Positions 1 to 6,775 are shown, counted from the stretch's first letter. The stretch is 9,839 nucleotides of DNA from Streptomyces sp. WM6386 (GCF_000972385.1 NZ_JXTE01000123.1:1-9839); one strand, 5' to 3'. The notes: generated by a model not told the origin, from the letters alone. Numbers and translations: made by a program.

Positions 1-2
1 AC

Positions 3-140
3 CCGGACCCGGCCACCCCGCCGGCCGAGGACCCCGCGCCGACCACCCCCAGCCCCACGGACCCGACCACCACGACCGACCCGGGCCCCGCCCCCGTATC
101 CCCCGGGGACGGCTGCCCGGAACCCGAGCCAAGCAGCTAA
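3..140 (+). CDS. C-terminal end of an unidentified protein with a Pro/Thr/Asp-rich tail (5' truncated)
   Basis: The frame starting at position 3 is open from the window edge to a TAA at 138-140 and gives the last 45 residues of a protein. The tail is dominated by Pro, Thr, Asp and Ala, with a TTTTD run and a single Cys near the end (GDGCPEPEPSS). Such tails occur as extracellular or wall-spanning linkers in Streptomyces secreted proteins, and after the catalytic domain of some cytoplasmic enzymes and kinases, so the tail does not reveal the function. The gene runs rightward and converges on the Tad operon, with hairpins between the two stop codons. The rest of the gene is outside the window. 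That it is coding is likely from the clean stop and the codon pattern, but short GC-rich frames are often open by chance. Confidence 0.5.
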   Translation, partial: PDPATPPAEDPAPTTPSPTDPTTTTDPGPAPVSPGDGCPEPEPSS

Positions 141-200
141 GGCTCTGCAGGAAGTGCGGTGACGGACCTGCGGGCTGGTGGAGGCTGGTCGCGCAGTTCC

Positions 201-220
201 CCGCGCCCCTATGGGCGCGG
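201..220. terminator. Hairpin terminator between convergent genes
   Basis: CCGCGCCC (201-208) pairs perfectly with GGGCGCGG (213-220) around the loop CTAT, an 8-bp all-GC stem. It follows the block gcgcagttcc, and the whole arrangement resembles an intergenic hairpin seen many times in Streptomyces genomes (recollection, not a search). There is no U-tract on either side, as is usual for streptomycete terminators. It lies 60 nt after the TAA of the rightward gene and about 60 nt after the stop of the leftward TadG-like gene, so it can serve both. Confidence 0.6.
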
Positions 221-269
221 TGCCGGACCGGACCCGACCACAGCCCGCACCCGCGTCACCCGTGCGGTG

Positions 270-283
270 CGCCGACGACGGCG
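270..283 (-). terminator. Weak hairpin directly after the last Tad gene
   Basis: CGCCG (270-274) and CGGCG (279-283) form a 5-bp stem with loop ACGA, immediately beyond the TadG-like stop codon at 284-286. It is short and lacks a U-tract. At most it supplements the stronger hairpin at 201-220. Confidence 0.25.
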
Positions 284-760
284 TCAGCCGACCTCGTTCT
301 CCGCCACCGCCTGCCCGTGGACGACCACGTCGCCGCTGTAGAACATGCCGACGAACACCGGCGAGTACGTCAACTGCACTTCGACCTCGACCTGGTCGAC
401 GTCGGCCGTCACGCAGTGGGTGGCGGCGATGTCCGCGCCGGACATGTCCATCGAGCGTGCGAAAGCCTTCACGCGGGCGTCGCAGTTCTCGTAGTTGATC
501 GGCGCTTCGCCGCCCTCGTTCTCGTAGAGGGCGTCGGTGTCGATGTCCTGGGCGGCATAACGGGCCGCCTGTTCGGCGATGTCCGCCGCGCGCTCCCGCT
601 TGGAGATGGAGAGGCCGCCGTCGATCACGAAGGCCGAGAGGGAGAGGAAGACGAGGGCGAAGATGATGACCGCGCCAGCGCCGGAGCCGCCGTCGTCGAG
701 GTGGGCGCGGCGGGACTCCAGCCATGCGCGGACACCGGCAGGAACGCTCAACTTCCTCAT
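284..760 (-). CDS. tadG: TadG-like pilus assembly protein
   Basis: This is a 158-residue, single-span membrane protein, the last gene of the Tad operon. A short basic N-terminus (1-20) leads into DDGGSGAGAVIIFALVFLSL, with the hydrophobic helix at about 29-46, then VIDGGLSISKRERAADIAEQAA, the usual TadG/TadE N-terminal pattern in which the helix continues as an Ala-rich amphipathic segment. The rest (about 70-158) would be extracytoplasmic and has two cysteines (C93, C116). The ATG at 758-760 overlaps the preceding stop as ATGA, behind AGAGGAAGG. A longer open frame exists upstream, but it would run through the previous gene. Unlike the two TadE-like proteins, it has no Glu at +5 of a G/xxxxE site, so prepilin-peptidase processing is doubtful. 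It is much shorter than proteobacterial TadG, which carries a von Willebrand factor-like domain. Role by family: minor pilus or assembly component in the envelope. Confidence 0.8.
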   Translation of the reverse strand: MRKLSVPAGVRAWLESRRAHLDDGGSGAGAVIIFALVFLSLSAFVIDGGLSISKRERAADIAEQAARYAAQDIDTDALYENEGGEAPINYENCDARVKAFARSMDMSGADIAATHCVTADVDQVEVEVQLTYSPVFVGMFYSGDVVVHGQAVAENEVG

Positions 761-1176
761 CCCGCCTTCCTCTTGAACGGATCGAGCGGGGCCGTGAAGG
801 AACCCGACATCGTGGTCTTGATGTCCAGGCCGACGATGGCCAGACCCTTCACCCGGCAGCTGACCTCGACCGTGAAGAGCTCGGCGTCCTCGAAGCCCGC
901 GCTGGTCTTGTCCACCGTCACCGGGCCGACGCAGACGTCCGTCAGGTCGGCCTCGGCCGCCTTCCGCGCCTCTGCCATGGCGTTGCCGACGTCCCACTGG
1001 AGCGAGCCCGCACGGGCGGCGTCGCGGGCGGCGCCGTCGATGGCGCCGCGCCCCTCCACCATCTGCCCGAAGGCGACCAGGACGAGGATGAAGAGGATCA
1101 TCACCGGAGCCAGGATCACGACCTCGATGGCGGACAGGCCCCGGTCGTCATCCACGCGGCGCTTGAAGGAGGACAT
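757..1176 (-). CDS. tadE: TadE-like pseudopilin (second of two)
   Basis: This 139-residue protein belongs to the TadE-like family. A charged leader (MSSFKRRVDDDR) ends at G13, followed by LSAIE with Glu18 at +5, which fits a type IVb prepilin-peptidase site, then a hydrophobic helix at about 19-40. Residues 41-60 (GRGAIDGAARDAARAGS) are the typical TadE continuation of the helix. The C-terminal part is a small beta-rich domain with two cysteines, C82 and C107, possibly a disulfide outside the cell. The ATG at 1174-1176 follows the TAG of the upstream gene with no gap (TAGATG), and GGAGGA lies about 10 nt upstream of the ATG, so the two are probably translationally coupled. The 3' end overlaps the TadG-like gene as ATGA. 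By family knowledge, TadE and TadF are minor pilins needed for Flp assembly; the exact role in actinobacteria is not established. Confidence 0.85.
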   Translation of the reverse strand: MSSFKRRVDDDRGLSAIEVVILAPVMILFILVLVAFGQMVEGRGAIDGAARDAARAGSLQWDVGNAMAEARKAAEADLTDVCVGPVTVDKTSAGFEDAELFTVEVSCRVKGLAIVGLDIKTTMSGSFTAPLDPFKRKAG

Positions 1177-1623
1177 CTAGTTGCCGTCCTCCGTCACGAA
1201 CCGCTCCACCGGGCCGACCGACTGCGCGTGCACGGTGAGATCCAGGCCGGGGAAGACCGACGGGACCCGTGCCTTGATCTCCACACCCACCGTGTTCTGT
1301 TCCGGCTGGAGCATCGCCACGTCCGGTGACAGCACCAGGCTCGGGCCCAGCTGGCTGATGTAGTCGTCCACCACGTCCCGCGCCTTGCCCCGCCAGGCGC
1401 CCGGCTCGTCGTGTGCCGTGGCACGCGCCTTGCGGGCGCCTGCCTGGGCAGCCGCCTGGGCCACGTGGTCGGCGAAGAAGTACAGCGCGAACTGCACGGT
1501 GGCGAAGATCATGAAGAACAGGACGGGGGTGAGCAGCACGAACTCGATCGCGGTCATGCCGGATTCGCCGCCCGTCGCGGCGGCTTCCCGTCGACGGCGT
1601 ACCCATGCCCGCATACGCTGCAC
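1177..1623 (-). CDS. tadE: TadE-like pseudopilin (first of two)
   Basis: This 148-residue protein has a basic leader (VQRMRAWVRRRREAAATGG), then SG/MTAIEF with Glu27 at +5 after G22, and a long hydrophobic helix at about 28-50 (EFVLLTPVLFFMIFATVQFA), the classic TadE signature. The Ala-rich segment that follows (HVAQAAAQAGARKAR) continues the helix. The C-terminal domain has no cysteine, unlike the neighbouring pilin and minor pilins. I chose the GTG at 1621-1623 because it is better placed relative to GAGGGT/GGGGG upstream than the ATG at 1612-1614, which would give 145 residues. The start is uncertain by three codons. The gene begins 38 nt after the pilin stop and its TAG abuts the next ATG. 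Likely role: inner-membrane-anchored minor pilin, processed by a prepilin peptidase not encoded in this window. Confidence 0.83.
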   Translation of the reverse strand: MQRMRAWVRRRREAAATGGESGMTAIEFVLLTPVLFFMIFATVQFALYFFADHVAQAAAQAGARKARATAHDEPGAWRGKARDVVDDYISQLGPSLVLSPDVAMLQPEQNTVGVEIKARVPSVFPGLDLTVHAQSVGPVERFVTEDGN

Positions 1624-1661
1624 CAGACCCCCGTACCCTCTTCGATTCCCCTGCTTCTGCT

Positions 1662-1913
1662 TCAGCAGGTGCCGCTCTGGTTGGCGCCGTTGATGCAGTT
1701 CTCGACCTTCTCGGCGCCACCCTCCAGGGCACGGTTGATGATCGCGGCGACCACGCCGACGATCGCCACGACGACCGCGGAGATGATGACCCACTCGACG
1801 GCGGAGGCACCGCGGTCGAGTTCGCCGGAGCGGGCACGCTGCACGCGGCCCTGGAGGAAGGTGACGAGGAAGTCCACCGCCGGGATCCCCGTGCTGAAGT
1901 TCCGCTCGTTCAT
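1662..1913 (-). CDS. flp: Flp-type (class IVb) pilin subunit, probable major pilin
   Basis: This small 83-residue protein sits between TadC and the TadE-like genes, where a structural pilin is expected. The sequence DRG/ASAVEW places a cleavage Gly at 35, Glu40 at +5 and Trp41 at +6. Flp pilins normally have Glu-Tyr there, so Trp is a conservative aromatic swap. A hydrophobic helix (VIISAVVVAIVGVVAAII, 42-59) follows, then a short polar C-terminus with C73 and C83. Cleavage would leave a mature 48-residue peptide, in the usual Flp size range. The 35-residue leader is longer than the roughly 10-20 residues of most Flp leaders. The ATG at 1911-1913 is preceded by AAAGGA at 9 nt. Gaps of 42 nt upstream and 38 nt downstream, the widest within the operon, could allow independent translation at a higher rate. 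Confidence 0.8.
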   Translation of the reverse strand: MNERNFSTGIPAVDFLVTFLQGRVQRARSGELDRGASAVEWVIISAVVVAIVGVVAAIINRALEGGAEKVENCINGANQSGTC

Positions 1914-1955
1914 GGTCAGTTGTCCTTTCAGAGGCTTTCGAGGGTTGAGGCGGTG

Positions 1956-2879
1956 TCAGACTTGGAAGACCCGCATGGCGGCCGGGTAGATCAGGAACAC
2001 CAGGAAGCCGGCGCACAGCAGCAGCTGGGCGACGAGCATCGACTGTGACTTCTCGCCCGCGCTGCCCTCGATCTCGGCCATCTCGCGGTGTCGCATGGTC
2101 TCGGCGCGGGAGGCGAGGGACTCACGGACCTTCGCGCCGTCGTCCGCCACCAGGGCGAGGGAGGCCGAGAGGTCCTTCAGCTCCTCCACGCCCAGTTCCT
2201 CACCGAGCGCGCCCAGCGCCTGCCACTGGCTGATGCCGGTGATACGGGCGTCGGCGAGGGCGTTGCGGATGCGCTGGGTGGCCCAGCCGTCCGACACCTC
2301 GGCCGCCGCCATCAGCGCCTCCGGCAGACCACGGCCGCCGGCGAGGCTCATCGAGACGAGGTCGAGGTAGGCCCCGATCACGCGTCGCAGGTCGCGCCGC
2401 TTGTCGGCGGCGTCCCGGCGTACCTCCAGGTCGGGGAGGAAGAAGAAGACGGCCGCGAACAGCAGCGCCAGCCAGACCGGGATGATCGGGCTGTCGGCGA
2501 TGGCCAGCGTCCACACGATCGCGAACATGAGCGGGCCGAAGAACAGCCCCGCCGTGGCCAGCAGCACCTTCGTCGCCAGGAACTTCTCCCAGCTGCGGTC
2601 CAGGACCGCGAGGTCCGCCCGCAGCGAGCGCTGCTCCCAGCCCTGCTGCAGGTAGAACTCGGCGACGCGCTGGCCGACTTCGGCCCGCACCGAGCCGAGG
2701 CGGCCCGAGTCGGAGGCGGCGCGCGCGGACTCGTACGCCGTGCCCCGGGCCCGCATCGCGTCGATCCGCGCGACCTGCGAGACCGCGCTCCGCTTCGACG
2801 GCATGAGGGCGCGGACCAGGACGTAGATGCCGAGGCCGATGATCGCGCCGACGGCGACCGGCATGGTGACATCACTCAT
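1956..2879 (-). CDS. tadC: TadC-like type II/IV secretion platform protein (T2SSF domain)
   Basis: This 307-residue polytopic membrane protein has hydrophobic segments at about 7-24, 103-127, 132-149 and 279-298. Between the third and fourth lies a cytoplasmic T2SSF/GspF-type domain (about 165-275) with the characteristic run LRRVIGAYLDLVSMSLAGGRGLPEALMAAAE, here split only by residue numbering (166-195), where the GGRGLPEAL turn is typical. Second of two GspF-like genes, it is expected to pair with TadB as the inner-membrane platform through which the ATPase drives pilin assembly. The ATG at 2877-2879 overlaps the TadB stop as ATGA and follows AGAGGGGG; upstream in-frame starts would lie inside tadB. 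TadB versus TadC is assigned by gene order and by the longer cytoplasmic N-terminal region (25-100). Confidence 0.87.
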   Translation of the reverse strand: MSDVTMPVAVGAIIGLGIYVLVRALMPSKRSAVSQVARIDAMRARGTAYESARAASDSGRLGSVRAEVGQRVAEFYLQQGWEQRSLRADLAVLDRSWEKFLATKVLLATAGLFFGPLMFAIVWTLAIADSPIIPVWLALLFAAVFFFLPDLEVRRDAADKRRDLRRVIGAYLDLVSMSLAGGRGLPEALMAAAEVSDGWATQRIRNALADARITGISQWQALGALGEELGVEELKDLSASLALVADDGAKVRESLASRAETMRHREMAEIEGSAGEKSQSMLVAQLLLCAGFLVFLIYPAAMRVFQV

Positions 2880-3862
2880 CGGCGTACCCCCTCTTCCTGC
2901 GACGGCTGGCCCGGCTGCTGCTGGGACGGAGTGCGGGGACGGACGAACTGGACCGACGAGTCGTCCTTGATCAGGAAGCGTTCGGGCGTCTCGATCGTCG
3001 ACAGCTTGCGCAGCCACCAGAAGCCGAGGGCGAACAGCCCGCAGACGATGGCGAGGACGACCTGCCCGATTGCGGTGCCGTACGGCTCCACGAACTCCCG
3101 GTTGAACACGGACAGTCCGAGGACGAAGGCGACCGACACCGCGACGACGATCTGCACCGAGCGCCGGGTGGAGGCCCGTTGGGCCATCACGCGGTTGCGC
3201 ATGTCGACCTCTTCGCGCGCCGACTTGGCGAGCGCGCCGAGCACCTGGCGCAGACCCGGGCCGCGCAGGCGGGCGTTGAGGATGAGAGCCGCGACGATGA
3301 TGTCGGCGGAGGCGTCGTCGATCTCGTCGGCGAGGTGCTGGAGCGCGTCGGGCAGCGGCGTGCGGGCCCGCAGCCGGTCGACGAGCGCGTCCAGGTGCGG
3401 GCGCAGCACGGGCGCCGAGGCGCGCGCGGACGCCGGGATGGCCTGCTCCAGGCCGACCGCACCGGCGATGGTGTCGCGCAGCGACTCCGTCCAGCCGGCC
3501 AGCGCCTCCACACGCTTCATCGCGGCGCGCTCCTCACCGGCACCGCCGAACAGCCGGTCCCAGAAGAAGACGAGCACACCGGCCGCGATACCGGCCACCG
3601 CCCACTGCGTCAGCAGCAGGACGACGATGCCGACGATGGCGGCGAGCGAACCGCGCTGCCCGGCGAACCGGATCAGCTCGCTCGCCCGCTCGGCGGCCTT
3701 CTGCTTCTCGTGGTCCGGCTTGGCCGGAAGCCCTCGTACGGCGATGGCGAACAGCGCGATGCCACCGCCGACGGCGACACCGGACGCGATCGAGAACAGG
3801 ACCTCGGTGGAGAACAGCCCACCCATGGAACCGAGCGAGTCCAAAGCCGCGAGATTCATCAT
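2876..3862 (-). CDS. tadB: TadB-like type II/IV secretion platform protein (T2SSF domain)
   Basis: This is a 328-residue membrane protein directly after the ATPase gene. Hydrophobic segments are at about 21-43, 73-100, 235-253 and 263-285. The T2SSF-type cytoplasmic domain covers roughly 120-230 and includes GWTESLRDTIAGAVGLEQAI and later ARTPLPDALQHLADEIDDAS, the usual paired-helix bundle. The last 40 residues are hydrophilic and rich in Gln, Pro and Ser, and look disordered. The first of two adjacent ATG codons (3860-3862) overlaps the ATPase stop by one base (TGATG), behind GGAG. The second ATG at 3857-3859 would shorten it by one residue. Expected role: with TadC, the inner-membrane platform that couples ATP hydrolysis to pilus assembly. 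Confidence 0.87.
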   Translation of the reverse strand: MMNLAALDSLGSMGGLFSTEVLFSIASGVAVGGGIALFAIAVRGLPAKPDHEKQKAAERASELIRFAGQRGSLAAIVGIVVLLLTQWAVAGIAAGVLVFFWDRLFGGAGEERAAMKRVEALAGWTESLRDTIAGAVGLEQAIPASARASAPVLRPHLDALVDRLRARTPLPDALQHLADEIDDASADIIVAALILNARLRGPGLRQVLGALAKSAREEVDMRNRVMAQRASTRRSVQIVVAVSVAFVLGLSVFNREFVEPYGTAIGQVVLAIVCGLFALGFWWLRKLSTIETPERFLIKDDSSVQFVRPRTPSQQQPGQPSQEEGVRR

Positions 3863-5169
3863 CACCCCCACGCTCCGGTGGGCCGGTAGCCCTGTTCGAT
3901 CAGGTCTTCCACGCACGCGATGGGCGCGTGCGGCACGATCCGGCCGTCGTGCGCCTCGGCGAACACCTCGCTGGACAGCACCCGGCCGTCCACACCGTTG
4001 ACCTCGCGGATGGAGGTGACCGAGCGCTGGAGGCGGCCGCCCGTCTGGAAGTTGTTGCGCCGCTGGATGAAGACGACGAAGTTCACGGCGCCCGCGATCA
4101 GCATCTGGCTGGCCTCGATGGGCAGCCGCTCGGAGGCCTGCAACGCGTACGTGGAAATACGGTTGAAGACCTCGCTGGAGCTGTTGGCGTGGATCGTGGA
4201 CAGCGAGCCGTCGTTGCCCTGCGACATCGCGTTGAGCATGGTCACGATCTCGTCGCCGAGGACCTCACCGACGATGACGCGGGAGGGGTTCATACGCAGC
4301 GAACGGCGGACGAGTTCCGCCATCGGGATCATGCCTTGACCCTCGGAGTTGGGCAGGCGTTCCTCGAAGGCGACGACGTTGGGGTGGAGGTCGGCGAAGG
4401 TGTCGAGCCCGAGTTCCAGGGCGCGTTCGACGGTGATCAGACGCTCGTGCGGCGGGATCTCGTTGGCGAGGGCCCTCAGCAGGGTGGTCTTACCGGCGTT
4501 GGTCGCGCCCGCGATCATGATGTTCTTGCGGGCCCGGACCGCGCAGGCAAGGAAGTGCGCGACCTCCGGGCTCAGCGTGCCGTTGCCGACGAGGTCGGAG
4601 ATGAAGACCTTGCCCATACGGGCGCGACGGATGGAGAGCGCCGGGCGCCGGGTGACGTCCATGACCGCCGACAGACGCGAACCGTCCGGGAGTCGCAGGT
4701 CGAGCTGGGGGTTGGCGGAGTCGAAGGGGCGGGACGACAGACCCGAGTACGCGCCGAGCACCTGGATGAGCTCGATGAGCTCCTCGTCGGACTCGGCGAC
4801 GGGGTCGCCCGTGACCTCACGCCCGTCGGAGTAGCCGACGAAGACCTGGTCGTAGCCGTTGATGTCGATGTTCTCGACGTCGGGGTTGTCGAGGAGGGGC
4901 TGGAGACGGCCCACGCCGAACAACGCGGCGTGCACCGCGGCGGCGTACTGCTCCTCGGTCTCCGCGTCGAGAGGGGTCCGCCCGGCGTTGATCTCGGTGC
5001 GGGCGTGGTCCTCCAGGATCTGGGCTATGACCGCGCGGGCGTAGTGCCGTTCGTCCTCGGGGGACATCGGGGTGACGCCGGACACCTGGTCCTGGCGCCG
5101 CTGCTCCGAGATCCGGTCGCCGGCGTCCTGCCGGAACCGCTTGACCAGTTGATGGTCGACAGCGGTCAT
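3862..5169 (-). CDS. tadA: CpaF/TadA-family pilus assembly ATPase
   Basis: This 435-residue cytoplasmic secretion ATPase is the motor of the pilus machine. The N-terminal domain contains NPDVENIDINGYDQVFVG (95-112), the conserved CpaF entry motif. Walker A is GATNAGKT (221-228), the Asp-box region is LITVERALELG (244-254), Walker B is RVIVGEVLGDE (297-307), and the His box is STIHAN (324-329). All elements for ATP binding and hydrolysis are present. Two differences from the common CpaF pattern are Arg in the Asp box (VER rather than VED) and Leu in GEVLG (usually GEVRG). The length suits the actinobacterial family. The start ATG at 5167-5169 overlaps the CpaE-like stop (ATGA) with GGAG 6 nt upstream. 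Related family members power conjugation and type II secretion, but the flanking tadB, tadC and pilin genes make the Tad assignment firm. Confidence 0.95.
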   Translation of the reverse strand: MTAVDHQLVKRFRQDAGDRISEQRRQDQVSGVTPMSPEDERHYARAVIAQILEDHARTEINAGRTPLDAETEEQYAAAVHAALFGVGRLQPLLDNPDVENIDINGYDQVFVGYSDGREVTGDPVAESDEELIELIQVLGAYSGLSSRPFDSANPQLDLRLPDGSRLSAVMDVTRRPALSIRRARMGKVFISDLVGNGTLSPEVAHFLACAVRARKNIMIAGATNAGKTTLLRALANEIPPHERLITVERALELGLDTFADLHPNVVAFEERLPNSEGQGMIPMAELVRRSLRMNPSRVIVGEVLGDEIVTMLNAMSQGNDGSLSTIHANSSSEVFNRISTYALQASERLPIEASQMLIAGAVNFVVFIQRRNNFQTGGRLQRSVTSIREVNGVDGRVLSSEVFAEAHDGRIVPHAPIACVEDLIEQGYRPTGAWG

Positions 5170-6035
5170 CGGCCGGCTCCGGCATGGCCGTTCATCTCGC
5201 CGTGCATCTGACCGTGCTGGGCCTGGGTGGGCACGGTCCAGGCGGCGCCGTACTGCTGGTAGAGGTCCGCGGTGACCTTGCGGGCCGAGCGGATGAGCAG
5301 CGACTTGTCGAGCCGCCCGCGCTTACGGCCGGCCAACTGGTCGGCACCGGCGGGGTCGTCGGCGATGGTGCCGACGACGCGGGCGCCGGTCTGGGCGTGC
5401 ACGAGCATGTCGTTGACCTGGCCCGCGATCTTCGCCGCGCTGTTGGTGTCGGCGATCAGCACGACCCCGATCATCGGCGTGCCCAGGCTCGCGGCACCGC
5501 GCGCGCCGCCGTGCAGCTTGTTGCCGAGGGCGGCGGCACGGTCGCGCACGCGGGCGATGGCCTCCGGCTCGGTACGGCTGATCAGCAGCACGAGGGCGGC
5601 GTGCGGGAACAGGTCCACGGCGGGGGTGTCCCCGGCGATCCGGCCGCAGTCGGCGATGACGTCGGCGGCGGCGTGCGGGGACTCGGCGAGCGAGGCGAAG
5701 GAGTGCCCGAGGGTCGGCCACAGTCCGGCGAGACCTGCGGCCTGCTCGGCGTTCCCGAGTCCGACGAGCACTTCGAGCCCGCCGCTCAACGGCTGCACGT
5801 GGTCCCAGAGTTGGTCGGGCACAAGGCCACGCCGGGCGGTGGCGGCGATGGACAGCATGCCGGTGTTCGGGTTGAGCGGCCCGCCGTGCGCGGCGGCACT
5901 GCGGTAGACGAGGTCGCCGCCCGCCGGGTCGGTCTCGGCGAGCAGCGCCCGCCGCGGCCAGACCGCCGCGAGGGCGACGGCCGCGGTGGTGACGCCGGGG
6001 GAACCCTTGTCGGCGGCGAGAGCGATGAGCGCCAT
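5166..6035 (-). CDS. cpaE: CpaE/TadZ-like ParA/MinD-family protein with degenerate P-loop
   Basis: This is a 289-residue cytoplasmic protein of the SIMIBI/ParA fold. The N-terminus (MALIALAADKGSPGVTTAAV) lines up with the deviant Walker A motif KGGxGKT, with Lys10 matching the signature lysine but Val15 in place of the P-loop lysine. The following strand LLAETDPAGGDL (31-42) is the usual Walker A' region with Asp36, and VIADCGRI (126-133) matches Walker B. In Tad systems, CpaE/TadZ localises the machine, often to a cell pole. No receiver-like N-terminal domain is present, unlike Caulobacter CpaE. The C-terminus is rich in His, Met and Gly (QHGQMHGEMNGHAG). The start ATG is 17 nt after the cpaB-like stop with only a weak AAGG; the stop overlaps the ATPase start. 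Binding of nucleotide may be altered; the fold assignment is good, the function inferred. Confidence 0.82.
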   Translation of the reverse strand: MALIALAADKGSPGVTTAAVALAAVWPRRALLAETDPAGGDLVYRSAAAHGGPLNPNTGMLSIAATARRGLVPDQLWDHVQPLSGGLEVLVGLGNAEQAAGLAGLWPTLGHSFASLAESPHAAADVIADCGRIAGDTPAVDLFPHAALVLLISRTEPEAIARVRDRAAALGNKLHGGARGAASLGTPMIGVVLIADTNSAAKIAGQVNDMLVHAQTGARVVGTIADDPAGADQLAGRKRGRLDKSLLIRSARKVTADLYQQYGAAWTVPTQAQHGQMHGEMNGHAGAGR

Positions 6036-6052
6036 GGGTCGGGAGCCGCCTT

Positions 6053-6775
6053 CTAGTTGCTGCTGGGGACGAGGACGAGGACGACTTCGTTGTTGGCGGC
6101 GGCCTGGGCGAGGGCGGCGGCTTCGTCGGAGCTGACGGCGAGGGTGTAGGCCGAGTTGGTGCTGCCGACGATTTCGTCGTCACTCTTGCCGCCCGGCGTG
6201 GTAGTCACGACCGCCTTGTCGACGAGCAGGGAGTTGGCGCTGCCGGACGTCGAGGCGGAGCTGTTGCCGGTGCCGGAGCCGCCTTCGGTGACGCGGTAGG
6301 CGGCGACGGTGTCGCCGACCTTGATGCCGGCCGGGAACTGACCCGCCTTGAGGGAGAGACCGACGAGGGTCTTGCCGTCGGAGGCGGCGACCTTGTCACC
6401 GAACATCTCCCCGACGGCGACGGCGCCCGCCGGGATGGTGCTGACGGCCTTCAGCTTCTTCAGGTCATCCAGCAGCGACCACTTGATGTAGTGGATGCTG
6501 CTGTCCTCGGCGACCATGACGGAGGTCACGTTGCTGTTGGTGACCGATCCGCCCGCCGGGATCTCCTCCGTGACCTTGACGACCTCGATCCGGTCCCCGG
6601 CCTGGAGCACGAGCATCGTCGCCCCCAGCGCACCGACCAGGATCAGCAGTACCGCCAGCGCCGCCAGCGCGGGTTTGCGCTCGCGAGGCGGCGTGGGAAG
6701 CCGGTCGCCGACCGACGGCTGAGCAGGAGCGGCGGAACGACCCTGACCCGCCCCCGTACGCTCTTGGATCTTCAC
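6053..6775 (-). CDS. cpaB: CpaB/RcpC-like SAF-domain pilus assembly protein
   Basis: This 240-residue, single-span protein is the first gene of the operon. A Pro/Arg-rich cytoplasmic tail (1-35) precedes a hydrophobic anchor (ALAALAVLLILVGALGATML, 36-55). A SAF-type domain follows (about 63-127): RIEVVKVTEEIPAGGSVT, then VSTIPAGAVAVGEMF, where two 'IPAG' turns are typical of SAF/AFP-like proteins. Residues 135-165 (GLSLKAGQFPAGIKVGDTVAAY) fit the CpaB/RcpC beta-domain; a Gly/Ser/Thr linker (165-183) interrupts it before the last strands. The GTG start (6773-6775) has GGGGAG at 7 nt. In Gram-negative bacteria, CpaB/RcpC works with the secretin. Here no outer membrane is expected, so it more likely lines or stabilises the pilus path across the cell wall (inference). 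Confidence 0.8.
   Translation of the reverse strand: MKIQERTGAGQGRSAAPAQPSVGDRLPTPPRERKPALAALAVLLILVGALGATMLVLQAGDRIEVVKVTEEIPAGGSVTNSNVTSVMVAEDSSIHYIKWSLLDDLKKLKAVSTIPAGAVAVGEMFGDKVAASDGKTLVGLSLKAGQFPAGIKVGDTVAAYRVTEGGSGTGNSSASTSGSANSLLVDKAVVTTTPGGKSDDEIVGSTNSAYTLAVSSDEAAALAQAAANNEVVLVLVPSSN

Noticed and set aside
2088..4001. A 637-codon open frame on the + strand opposite tadB and tadC
   Set aside because: It runs antisense to two well-supported genes with coupled starts. Its composition is Arg/Gly/Ala-rich with no domain, as expected for the complementary strand of GC-rich coding DNA.
3928..5211. Long + strand open frame opposite the ATPase gene
   Set aside because: It mirrors the ATPase codons (Val/Asp/Gly/Leu-rich with no motif), while the minus strand has every CpaF motif.
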